Below are positions 7,377-14,259 of a DNA stretch of 64,000 nt, one piece after another. Location: contig CAUZDW010000003.1 in the NCBI GenBank assembly GCA_963578825.1, forward strand, positions 1 to 64,000, given 5' to 3'. Position numbers and translations under genes: made by a program. The notes beneath the pieces are model-generated. The model saw nothing but the letters and a program-made list of their open reading frames with translations. It had not been told where the DNA came from and made no database searches. This stretch comes from JAJDNS01 sp963578825 (GTDB lineage: Bacteria; Acidobacteriota; Vicinamibacteria; Fen-336). Position 1 is the first letter of the stretch; every line of letters starts with the position of its first letter.

Positions 7377-10256
7377 TCATTCTCCGACTTCCTTCCTGGG
7401 CTCGGGCTCCGCTCCAGCGGACACCAGATCGAGCCGAGGCTCGTCGCAGTGGGCCGCGATCACGTCGGCGACCCGGTCGCGGAGCTCGACGAGAGCGCGC
7501 AAGTCCGTGCCGTTGATCGGAATGGGATCCTCGACCCGCAGGTGGACCCGCCCGGGGCGGGGAAGCCGCGCACCATCGCGCAGGATGCGCCGCGTTCCTC
7601 GGAGGATGAGCGGCACGACCGGGAGACCGGCATCCGCAGCCAGCTTGAACGCTCCGAGCCGGAACGGCCGCAGCCCCGTGGCCGCGTAGAACGTGCCCTC
7701 GGGGAAGAGCGCGACGACCTCTCCTGCGGCCAGGGCTTCCGCCGCACGCTCCGCGTCGGCGACGGTTTTCTGGAAGTCGTGCCGATCGACGCTCAGGTGC
7801 CCGAGGCGTCGGATGAAGGTCCCGATGATCGGGTACCCGGCCACCTCCTTCTTGGCGACGAAGAGGACGTCGAGGGGGAGGAGGGCGATCAAGGCGAGCA
7901 CGTCCGCGTAGGAGGCGTGGTTGCACGCCAGGAGCGCGGGCCCCCGGGCGGGGAGTCGATCCAGTCCCTCCGCCGAGAGTCGGATCCCGGCGAGGCGGAG
8001 CCCCCATCGGGCGGTGAAGCGCTCCGCGACGAACGCAAAACGCCGGCTCGGCACGAGGGCCACCAGGAGCCACGAAGGCAGGAGGACGAGGGGCAGCACG
8101 GCGGCCAGATAGAGCGCGTAGAGGGCGCGCCCGGCTCGCTGTAGCCACGGGCCGAGCGCCTCGCGACCGGCCGCGGAGGCGAGGCGGATCTTCTGGGCGG
8201 TCGTGGTGCGTGGGGCCCGCCCGAGGGCTCCGGACAGGAAGCGCTCCCGTGTGGCGGCCCGACGCACCTTTCCGCTCGAGGTCTTCGGGACCGCCCCCGG
8301 TGGCGCGAGAACGACGCGATCCGGGGGAACGTCCACGACGGCGCTCACGCGCTCGATCACGGCCCTCTCGAGCCGCTCGCGCTCGGCCCGATGGGTGAGC
8401 CGGGTCTCGGCCACCACAACCAAGGCCTCGGTCCCCAACTCGGGGTGCGGAGTGCCAAAAGCCACAACGCACCCTCGCCGGATGCCGTCCACCTCGGAGG
8501 CGGCCTCCTCGATCTCCTGGGGCACCAGGTTGCGCCCCCCCTTGATGATCAGGTCCTTGCGGCGTCCGGCGATGTGGACGTCGCCCTGGGCGACGTAGGC
8601 GAGGTCGCCGCTGTCGAGCCAGCCGCCGGGCAGCGTGACGGCGGCGGTGGCCTCCCGGTTGCCATGGTAGCCGCCCGTCATCGATGGGCCCCGAAAGACG
8701 AGACGGCCCACGACCCGCTCCGCGACGTCGGAGCCGGCGTCGTCGACGATCCGCACCTCGTGCTCGGGCAGGGCGCGGCCGACCGAGACGAACGACAGAG
8801 CGGACGGATCACCGGCCGCTGCGGGCTCGGCTCGCCCCTGGTCCTGAAAAGGCCGGCGTGCGACCCTGTCGAACCGCGCTCCGCTGCCGACGGGAGGCAG
8901 CGCGAGTGCGACGGAGCACTCCGCCAGGCCATACGCCGGGAGCAGCGCCCCGGGGCGAAAACCGAACGGCTCGAACCGCTTCGTGAACCGCTCCACCGTG
9001 CCGGGGCTGACGGGCTCCGCGCCGTTGAGGGCCACACGCCATGACGAGAGGTCGAGCCCCTCGAGGCCCTGATCCGGCACTCGGCGGGCGCACAGCTCGT
9101 AGGCGAAGTTGGGCGCACCGGAAAGGGTGGCTCGCCGCTGATGAATGGCCCAGAGCCAGCGCTCGGGTCGGGCCAGGAAGGCCGTGGGCGGCAGGAGCGT
9201 GATCGGTATCCCCTGGTGAAGGCAGAACAGCCACGATCCGATGAGGCCCATGTCGTGATAGAGGGGCAGCCAGCTGACGGCCACGTCGGTGGGCTGGACC
9301 TCGAACCCGGCGCCGATCGCCCGGATGTTTGCGAGGAGGTTCTCGTGGGTGAGCAGCACGCCCTTCGGCTGCCCCGTGCTTCCCGACGTGTACTGGATGA
9401 AAGCGGCGTCGCCGGCCTCGTCGGTCGGCTCGTCCGGAGGGGCGCCGGGGACGGCCAGCTCGTCCGCGGTCACCACGTCCTCCAGCGAAGGGACCCGGGG
9501 ACGCAGGAGGCTGGCCACCGGGCGTGCCCGGGCGATCGTCACCAGGAGACGCGCCCCGGCGTCGGCCAGGATTCCCGCCTGGCGGGAGGCGTACTCCTCG
9601 AGCCGGTCGAGCCGGACCGGGGGGTAGATCGGGACGGGAACCGCTCGGGCCATCAGGATGCCGAAGAAGGACCGAAGGAAGTCGAGCCCCGTGGGCAGCA
9701 TCAAGGAGACGGTGTCGCCTGGGCGGATGCCGCGTTCCCGCAAGCCGGCGGCGATGGCCGCCGCCTCGCCGTAGAGGAACGCGTATGTGATCGTCTGCTC
9801 GGTCCCGTCCTCCTCGCGCAGGAACACGTGGGTCCGCTCGGGGTCGAGCCGGGCGTGTCGCCAGAGGGATTCGTGGAGCGTGCGGACGCCGGGTCCGATG
9901 TCAGAGGCCACGCCGGCCACGTCCCCAGGGGCCCGCTCCGGCAGCTCGAGAGGCGTCTCGGGGGCCGCCTCGACCACCGCCCGGGCAAGACCCGCCACGG
10001 TGTCGATCTGGAGGCAGCCGTCGTCGAGAGAACGTCCGAAAGTCTTCCCGAGGCGCGTCAGAAGCTCCACCCGCTCCAGGCTCCCGAGGCCCACCTGCCG
10101 GTCGAGAGACGCGTCGGGGCTCACCGCGCGCTCGGCCCGGGGCCCGCCGACCTCACGGGCGAGCCCACGCACGATGGCCAGGACCGAGGCAAGGAGCTCG
10201 TCCGCATCCGGGGCCGGGGGGCGGGCGAAATGTCGTGGGGGGGGCACCGCCGTCAC
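7377..10256 (-). CDS. ACP - fatty acyl-AMP ligase - PlsC acyltransferase fusion
   Basis: 959 aa with three modules. Residues ~20-95 are an acyl-carrier protein whose phosphopantetheine site is 'VGLGSLERVEL' (Ser59). Residues ~125-690 are an adenylate-forming enzyme of the FAAL/FadD32 type: P-loop 'YTSGSTGQPKG' (289-299), 'PLYHDMGLIG', 'SGDLAYVAQGDVHIAGRRKDL' and C-terminal lysine region 'KTSSGKVRR'. Hydrophobic residues ~715-745 form a membrane anchor. From ~755 is a PlsC/LPLAT domain with 'NHASYAD' (HxxxxD, 780-785) and 'FPEGTF' (851). One polypeptide could thus activate a fatty acid as acyl-AMP, hold it on its own ACP and transfer it to an acceptor such as a lysophospholipid, like an extended Aas. 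Acceptor and chain length are unknown. Confidence 0.9.
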   Translation of the reverse strand: MTAVPPPRHFARPPAPDADELLASVLAIVRGLAREVGGPRAERAVSPDASLDRQVGLGSLERVELLTRLGKTFGRSLDDGCLQIDTVAGLARAVVEAAPETPLELPERAPGDVAGVASDIGPGVRTLHESLWRHARLDPERTHVFLREEDGTEQTITYAFLYGEAAAIAAGLRERGIRPGDTVSLMLPTGLDFLRSFFGILMARAVPVPIYPPVRLDRLEEYASRQAGILADAGARLLVTIARARPVASLLRPRVPSLEDVVTADELAVPGAPPDEPTDEAGDAAFIQYTSGSTGQPKGVLLTHENLLANIRAIGAGFEVQPTDVAVSWLPLYHDMGLIGSWLFCLHQGIPITLLPPTAFLARPERWLWAIHQRRATLSGAPNFAYELCARRVPDQGLEGLDLSSWRVALNGAEPVSPGTVERFTKRFEPFGFRPGALLPAYGLAECSVALALPPVGSGARFDRVARRPFQDQGRAEPAAAGDPSALSFVSVGRALPEHEVRIVDDAGSDVAERVVGRLVFRGPSMTGGYHGNREATAAVTLPGGWLDSGDLAYVAQGDVHIAGRRKDLIIKGGRNLVPQEIEEAASEVDGIRRGCVVAFGTPHPELGTEALVVVAETRLTHRAERERLERAVIERVSAVVDVPPDRVVLAPPGAVPKTSSGKVRRAATRERFLSGALGRAPRTTTAQKIRLASAAGREALGPWLQRAGRALYALYLAAVLPLVLLPSWLLVALVPSRRFAFVAERFTARWGLRLAGIRLSAEGLDRLPARGPALLACNHASYADVLALIALLPLDVLFVAKKEVAGYPIIGTFIRRLGHLSVDRHDFQKTVADAERAAEALAAGEVVALFPEGTFYAATGLRPFRLGAFKLAADAGLPVVPLILRGTRRILRDGARLPRPGRVHLRVEDPIPINGTDLRALVELRDRVADVIAAHCDEPRLDLVSAGAEPEPRKEVGE

Positions 10257-10321
10257 TCTAGCAGCCCGTAGCGAAAGTCCGACCGCGTCGAGGCCGAATC
10301 TTTATCCGCCAGCTCTTCGTT

Positions 10322-10361
10322 GCCGAACTTCGGAATACTCCTGGTATTCCTGCCGTTCGGC
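10322..10361. repeat. nested inverted repeat upstream of a small gene
   Basis: Outer arms GCCGAAC (10322-10328) and GTTCGGC (10355-10361) enclose inner arms GGAATAC (10332-10338) and GTATTCC (10344-10350), with a 5-base loop and small internal loops. As RNA this is a 14-bp hairpin; as DNA it is a two-tier operator-like palindrome. It sits between the divergent FAAL gene and the 73-aa gene. Confidence 0.65.
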
Positions 10362-10409
10362 GCCTTGACCCGCTCAGGACAACCGGCGATGCTGCCCGCG
10401 GAGGTGCTG

Positions 10410-10631
10410 ATGCTTGAGGAAGTGACGATGAAGGAGATGACCGCCATCTTCGCGGTGACGGACGCGATGGGGCTCTCCCGCGAGATGCTGGTCATCCCGC
10501 TTCTTCCCCGACGCCCCGGCCGAGTCCAAAAGATGCCGAATGGGAAGATCGAGATCGTCGTCGATGCGGAGGACTTCGAGGGTTTCGTGTCCGGACTGGA
10601 AACTGAGATCAGGACGGCCGGCGGAAGCTGA
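10410..10631 (+). CDS. 73-aa hypothetical protein
   Basis: ATG 10410 has a good Shine-Dalgarno (GGAGG at 10400-10404) and is preferred over the longer TTG reading at 10320, which would run through the hairpin. The product starts MLEEVTMKEMTAIFAVTDAM and ends 'KIEIVVDAEDFEGFVSGLETEI', an alternating helix/strand layout with a Pro/Arg turn ('LLPRRPGR'). It has no signal peptide and no motif I can match. It is monocistronic, followed by the terminator at 10700-10730. Confidence 0.55.
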   Translation: MLEEVTMKEMTAIFAVTDAMGLSREMLVIPLLPRRPGRVQKMPNGKIEIVVDAEDFEGFVSGLETEIRTAGGS

Positions 10632-10699
10632 GCCGCACCACCGTTCTGGCCTGCGACGGCCAGGGCCGGTCGGCGCGATGTGCAGGGAGCGAGAAACAC

Positions 10700-10730
10700 A
10701 AAGGGCGCGGGCCCCTGTCCCGCGCCCTTT
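10700..10730. terminator. bidirectional hairpin terminator
   Basis: Perfect 12-bp stem AAAGGGCGCGGG (10700-10711) / CCCGCGCCCTTT (10719-10730) with a 7-base loop, placed between the convergent 73-aa gene and HU gene. The A/T ends of the stem give a short U-tract in either direction; on the minus strand the continuation is GTGTTTCTC. Confidence 0.85.
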
Positions 10731-10749
10731 GCTCTTGAAGAGCCTGTGC

Positions 10750-11034
10750 CTAGGAAGGGAGGGCCGCGTCCTTGGCCGCCTTGGCGATCGTGAACTTCAG
10801 TCGTCTCCGAGCCGGGATCTTGATCGCTTCACCGGTCTGCGGATTCCGGCCCATCCGGGCTTTGTAGCTGCGGACAACGAGCTTCCCGATCCCCGCGATC
10901 GTGAAGCCGTTCTTGGCTTCCTTGTAGGCGAGATCTGCCTGGGCTTCAAAGAAAGCAGTCACCTGCTTCTTCGTGAGGCCCAGAGTTTCGGCCAGGGCCG
11001 CCACAATCTTCGTCTTGGTCATGGGGTTTGCCAT
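10750..11034 (-). CDS. HU/IHF-family nucleoid protein
   Basis: 94 aa. ATG 11034 is chosen because AGGAGG lies 10 bases before it; the TTG 9 bases upstream would sit on the ribosome site. The sequence is a canonical HU fold: helical dimerisation half 'MTKTKIVAALAETLGLTKKQ', then the DNA-binding arm 'GKLVVRSYKARMGRNPQTGE' with the usual R-x-x-R-NPQTG tip and Pro that intercalates into DNA. It compacts and bends DNA nonspecifically. It has its own strong promoter (11110-11140) and terminator, consistent with high expression. Confidence 0.95.
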   Translation of the reverse strand: MANPMTKTKIVAALAETLGLTKKQVTAFFEAQADLAYKEAKNGFTIAGIGKLVVRSYKARMGRNPQTGEAIKIPARRRLKFTIAKAAKDAALPS

Positions 11035-11109
11035 AGAGCTCAATCCTCCTCAGAGTCGGGCCGACTGAAGTGTGTTGTCCTTGAAGTGAGATCTGCGAGA
11101 ACGCGCGCC

Positions 11110-11140
11110 AGTATACGCCGTTTCGTCGCGGCCCTGTCAA
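11110..11140 (-). promoter_or_regulatory. sigma-70 promoter for the HU gene
   Basis: Minus strand: -35 TTGACA (11140-11135), -10 TATACT (11115-11110), spacer 19. Both boxes are near consensus; the spacer is longer than ideal. The start codon lies about 75 bases downstream. Confidence 0.65.
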
Positions 11141-11189
11141 GGGCGCGGCTCACAATCGCCGCGGCTGCGTTGGCCCGAAGCCCCTTCGC

Positions 11190-11522
11190 TCAAGGGCGAC
11201 GACCCCCGCCGTCCTCGCGGATCAGGAAGACCGTCTCGTCGGGGTGGGCCAGGCCGAGCTCCTCCCGGGCGAGCCGCTCGATCGCCCGCGGGCTCTGCCG
11301 GAGCTCGGCGATGTCCCTGCCCAGTCGTGTGTTCGAACCCCGCAGGACCCCGATTTCCACTCGGAGGACCTCGACCTGCCGCCTCTTCTCGAGCAGGGTC
11401 AAGAGGCCCCGGTCCCCGAAAACCGATCCGACTGCCAGCGCGATGAGGGCGATGACGGTGCCCAGGACGAAAGCCTTCCTTCGGAGCCCTGGTTCGTCGC
11501 TCAACTTGTCCTCTCGCGCCAA
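11190..11522 (-). CDS. FtsB/DivIC-like septum formation initiator
   Basis: TTG 11522 is chosen because AAGGA lies 7 bases upstream; the longer reading from 11573 enters AT-rich spacer. The 110-aa product is a bitopic protein: short basic N-terminus, one membrane helix ('AFVLGTVIALIALAVGSVFG'), a periplasmic leucine-zipper-like coiled coil ('LLEKRRQVEVLRVEIGVLRG'), then the 'AREELGLAHPDETVFLI' motif that ends FtsB/DivIC proteins. It would bridge FtsL and FtsQ in the divisome and help activate FtsWI. No other division gene is adjacent. Confidence 0.82.
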   Translation of the reverse strand: MAREDKLSDEPGLRRKAFVLGTVIALIALAVGSVFGDRGLLTLLEKRRQVEVLRVEIGVLRGSNTRLGRDIAELRQSPRAIERLAREELGLAHPDETVFLIREDGGGRRP

Positions 11523-11538
11523 GACTTGATCCTTTGCT

Positions 11539-11988
11539 TTAATAATTGGCGTTAACTGGCGAGTATATCTCACTTTTTAAAGCCGTCGATCTCAGAGGCA
11601 CGCCCACGCGCCTGCCGCCCCGCCGCGTCGTGGCCTCCTGGTAGCGCTTCAGAAGCGCCACGATCTGCTCGTTGACCTTGCGGAGGCGCCCCAGGTCGGC
11701 CCGGTACTCCCGGTAGGCCTTGACCAGTGCCCGGGCGGGGCGCACCTGCGTCTTGTCGAGATAGGCGAACCCGCCCCGCCCACCGCTGCGGTTGGACAGG
11801 ACGTAGTAGGGACCGTGCTTCTGGCCACTCTGGCAGACGCAGCCCTTCTTCCCGCACACCCCGAAGCGCATGAACAGCGAGCCCGAGAGCAGCTCCCGTT
11901 TCCGCAGCAGCTCTTCCACGAGCGTCCTCTGCTGCCGAAGCCGGGTCCGAACCCGCTGGCGAATCGTATCTGGCGTCAAGCTCGGCAT
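11539..11988 (-). CDS. DUF6788-like small protein
   Basis: 149 aa from ATG 11988. The N-terminal ~45 residues are helical and strongly basic ('IRQRVRTRLRQQRTLVEELL'). The centre is a compact motif 'MRFGVCGKKGCVCQSGQKHG' followed by 'PYYVLSNRSGGRGGFAYLD', with Cys residues that could bind metal; the C-terminal half is a long helix. I recall this layout as DUF6788, a family met as short genes scattered in soil and sediment bacteria, sometimes near transposases. There is no transposase here. The gene has its own promoter (12021-12049) and a 10-bp dyad between promoter and start. The flanks are AT-richer than the surrounding genome, which suggests acquired DNA. Confidence 0.6.
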   Translation of the reverse strand: MPSLTPDTIRQRVRTRLRQQRTLVEELLRKRELLSGSLFMRFGVCGKKGCVCQSGQKHGPYYVLSNRSGGRGGFAYLDKTQVRPARALVKAYREYRADLGRLRKVNEQIVALLKRYQEATTRRGGRRVGVPLRSTALKSEIYSPVNANY

Positions 11989-11989
11989 G

Positions 11990-12023
11990 TCTTACAGTGC
12001 TTTTTTCTATTTACACTGTAAGA
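11990..12023. promoter_or_regulatory. operator-like dyad at the DUF6788-like gene
   Basis: Arms TCTTACAGTG (11990-11999) and CACTGTAAGA (12014-12023), spacer 14 and A/T-rich. The distal arm overlaps the -10 box and the proximal arm ends one base before the start codon, so a bound dimer would block transcription. Confidence 0.65.
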
Positions 12024-12049
12024 ATAATCATTGCGCCTGCCACCGTCAA
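12021..12049 (-). promoter_or_regulatory. sigma-70 promoter for the DUF6788-like gene
   Basis: Minus strand: -35 TTGACG (12049-12044), 17-base spacer, -10 TATTCT (12026-12021), about 35 bases from the ATG at 11988. Confidence 0.55.
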
Positions 12050-12303
12050 GAGTTTTCTAGTGCGCGAGCGCTGCTCACCCGACCAGCTCGTTCGCGCGCA
12101 ACAGAAAAGAGACGAACGGGGGGTTGAGCTGGAGGAGAGATTCCAGCCGAACAGGCTTCCTCTGGGCGCCCCCCCTGAGCGTCGCTCGCGCTGACGTTCC
12201 CCGGCACTCCCCAGCGTCGGAAGGGACAGGGGGAGGGGAACAACAAGGGGGGTAAGATCCCCAAGATCCCGAGATCGCCAAAGAGACCCAGGAGGACCGA
12301 GCC
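12050..12303. other. intergenic region before the EVE gene
   Basis: Together with the dyad this gap is about 315 bases. It contains GC-rich and G-run sequence (e.g. around 12230-12260) and the ribosome site AGGAGG at about 12291. No ORF is convincing and no further promoter stands out. Confidence 0.4.
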
Positions 12304-12705
12304 ATGTGGCTGCTGAAGACGGAGCCCGACGACTACTCGTACGACCAGCTCGAGCAGGAGGGACGCACCTGCTGGGATGGGGTGAAGAACCCCGCCGCCC
12401 TCAAGAACATCCGTGAGATGAAGGCAGGCGACCGGGCGTTCCTCTACCATACCGGCAAGGAAAAAGCCGTCGTGGGAGTCGTCGAGGTCGTGAAAGCCGC
12501 CTATCCCGACCCGGAGCAGAAGAACCCGAAGCTCGTCGTCATCGACATCAAGGCCGAGCGGCGCCTGGGACGGCCCATGACTCTCGCCGAGATCAAGGCC
12601 CTGCCCGTGTTCGAGGGAAGCCCCCTGGTGCGCCAGGGGCGCCTGTCCGTGGTGCCGCTGACGGCAAAGCAGTGGAGGACGATCGAGGAGTGGACCCGCG
12701 CGTGA
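12304..12705 (+). CDS. EVE-domain protein
   Basis: 133 aa, a single EVE (PUA-like) domain: 'WLLKTEPDDYSYDQL', 'TCWDGVKNPAALKNIREM', 'GDRAFLYHTGKEKAVVG', 'VVDI' region and 'RQGRLSVVPLTAKQW'. EVE domains read modified bases in DNA or RNA; the stand-alone bacterial form is widespread and its ligand is not settled. There is an AGGAGG site 8 bases before the ATG. Coupled to cutA by a GTGA overlap. No restriction-type gene is nearby, so a housekeeping RNA-linked role is as likely as defence. Confidence 0.9.
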   Translation: MWLLKTEPDDYSYDQLEQEGRTCWDGVKNPAALKNIREMKAGDRAFLYHTGKEKAVVGVVEVVKAAYPDPEQKNPKLVVIDIKAERRLGRPMTLAEIKALPVFEGSPLVRQGRLSVVPLTAKQWRTIEEWTRA

Positions 12706-13034
12706 GCGGCCGGCTCGTCGTGCTGTCCGCGGTCGGCTCCGAGCAGGACGCCGAGCGCATCGCAGGGGCTCTGGTCGAAGGGGGCCTCACCGCCTGCGTC
12801 AACGTGGTGCCCGGCGTGACGTCTTTTTATCGTTGGAAGGGAAAGATCGCGCGTGACACCGAGTGGCTCATGGTGATGAAGACGACCGCCGACGGCTTCG
12901 AAGCGCTGAGGGATGCCCTCGTGGAGCTCCACCCCTACGAGGTGCCCGAGGTCGTGGCGCTTTCGATCGAGAAAGGCCACGCGCCCTACCTCGACTGGAT
13001 CGACGGGAGCGTCGGCGGATCCACAGCCGGCTGA
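12702..13034 (+). CDS. cutA: CutA-like divalent cation tolerance protein
   Basis: 110 aa from GTG 12702 (GTGA overlap with the EVE gene); an in-frame ATG 30 bases upstream would add residues encoded inside the EVE gene and is less likely. Typical CutA1 features: 'AERIAGALVEGGLTACVNVV', 'SFYRWKGKIARDTEWLMVMKT', 'ELHPYEVPEVVALSIEKG' and 'YLDWI' at the end. CutA forms very stable ferredoxin-fold trimers; the copper-tolerance phenotype in E. coli named the gene but its molecular role remains unclear. Confidence 0.92.
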   Translation: MSGRLVVLSAVGSEQDAERIAGALVEGGLTACVNVVPGVTSFYRWKGKIARDTEWLMVMKTTADGFEALRDALVELHPYEVPEVVALSIEKGHAPYLDWIDGSVGGSTAG

Positions 13035-13114
13035 GCCTCCGCCTGATCGACCTCCGCCTGCTTGAAGAGTTCGGCGCCGGCAGCCTGCGCGCGACGACTA
13101 GGGCTCGGCGATCC

Positions 13115-14251
13115 TCAGACGGCGCGCAGTGCCTGCTCGAGATCGGCCACCAGGTCGTCCGCGTCCTCGCAGCCGACGCTGATCCGTACAAGACCGTCGG
13201 TGATCCCCAGCGTGTCGCGCTCCTGCTGTGTGTAACCCGCGTGGGTCATGGTGGCCGGGTGGGAGATGAGCGTCTCGACTCCCCCCAGGCTCTCGCCGAG
13301 GGAGCACAGCTCCAGGCTCTCGAGAAAGCCTTTCGCTGCATCGAGCGCCCCCAGGTCGAAGGAGATGAGCGCCCCGAACCCGGTTGCCTGCTTCCGGTGC
13401 ACGTCGTGGTTGGGGTGCTCGGGCAGACCGGGCCAGTAGACGGCTCCCACCTTCGAGTGCTGGTAGAGAAACGGTCCAACCGCGCAGGCGTTCTCCTCGT
13501 GCCGTGGCATTCGCAGGTGGAGTGTCTTCGTTCCGCGGAGGACGAGCCAGGAGTCGAACGGGGACAGGATGGCACCGGCGGCGTTCTGGACGAACCGGAG
13601 GCGCTCGGCATGCGCCTCGTCCCTGACCACGGCGACGCCACCCACGCTGTCGGAGTGCCCGTTCAGAAACTTCGTCGTCGAGTGGACGACGATGTCGGCG
13701 CCCAGCGCGAGCGGTTTCTGAAAATACGGGCTCATGAAGGTGTTGTCGACGGCCAGGAGCGCCCTCTGTCCGTGGGCGATCTCGGCGAGGGCCGCGATGT
13801 CGCAGATCTTCATCAACGGGTTCGTGGGCGTCTCGATCCAGAGGAGGTCGAACGGGCCGGCGGCGGCGGCAAAGCCGCCGGGGTCGGTCGCATCCAGGAA
13901 CGTGAACTCGATGCCGTACTCCGCGAGAATCCGCGTGAAGAACCGGTGGGTGCCGCCGTAGACGTTGTCGGAGACCGCCACCCGCTGTCCCGGCTTGACG
14001 AATGTGAGCACCGCCTGGGTCGCGGCCATGCCCGAGGCGAAGCAGTAGGCATCCGTACCGCCCTCGAGCGCGGCCAGGTTCTTCTCGAGAGAGCGCCGAG
14101 TGAGGTTGTGGGTGCGGGCGTACTCGAAGCCCTTGTGCCGTCCCAGCCCGTCCTGGACGTAGGTCGAGGTCTGATAGATCGGGACGGTGATCGCTCCGGT
14201 CGTCGGGTCCGGCTCCTGTCCCGCGTGAATGCAGTCTGTGGCGAAGCCCAT
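13115..14251 (-). CDS. cystathionine gamma-synthase/lyase (Cys/Met metabolism PLP enzyme)
   Basis: 378 aa. ATG 14251 follows a GAGGTGA ribosome site at good spacing. Fold-type I enzyme of the Cys/Met family: 'PIYQTSTYVQDGLGRHKGFE', 'YARTHNLTRRSLE', PLP loop 'CFASGMAATQAVL', and the Schiff-base lysine in 'VVHSTTKFLNGHSD'. The C-terminus 'DGLVRISVGCEDADDLVADL' is standard. It either condenses activated homoserine with cysteine or cleaves cystathionine in transsulfuration; MetB versus CTH cannot be settled from sequence. The usual Y-[SA]-R-x-x-[GN]-P-T motif reads 'YARTHNLTR', with Leu in place of Pro. Confidence 0.9.
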   Translation of the reverse strand: MGFATDCIHAGQEPDPTTGAITVPIYQTSTYVQDGLGRHKGFEYARTHNLTRRSLEKNLAALEGGTDAYCFASGMAATQAVLTFVKPGQRVAVSDNVYGGTHRFFTRILAEYGIEFTFLDATDPGGFAAAAGPFDLLWIETPTNPLMKICDIAALAEIAHGQRALLAVDNTFMSPYFQKPLALGADIVVHSTTKFLNGHSDSVGGVAVVRDEAHAERLRFVQNAAGAILSPFDSWLVLRGTKTLHLRMPRHEENACAVGPFLYQHSKVGAVYWPGLPEHPNHDVHRKQATGFGALISFDLGALDAAKGFLESLELCSLGESLGGVETLISHPATMTHAGYTQQERDTLGITDGLVRISVGCEDADDLVADLEQALRAV

Positions 14252-14259
14252 GTTCAGAA

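Noticed and set aside
11539..12023. Insertion sequence around the DUF6788-like gene
   Set aside because: The 10-bp inverted repeats flank only the promoter, not the gene, and there is no transposase or target duplication.
12304..12705. EVE gene as part of a restriction or defence island
   Set aside because: Neighbours are cutA and transsulfuration genes; no nuclease, methylase or helicase is near.
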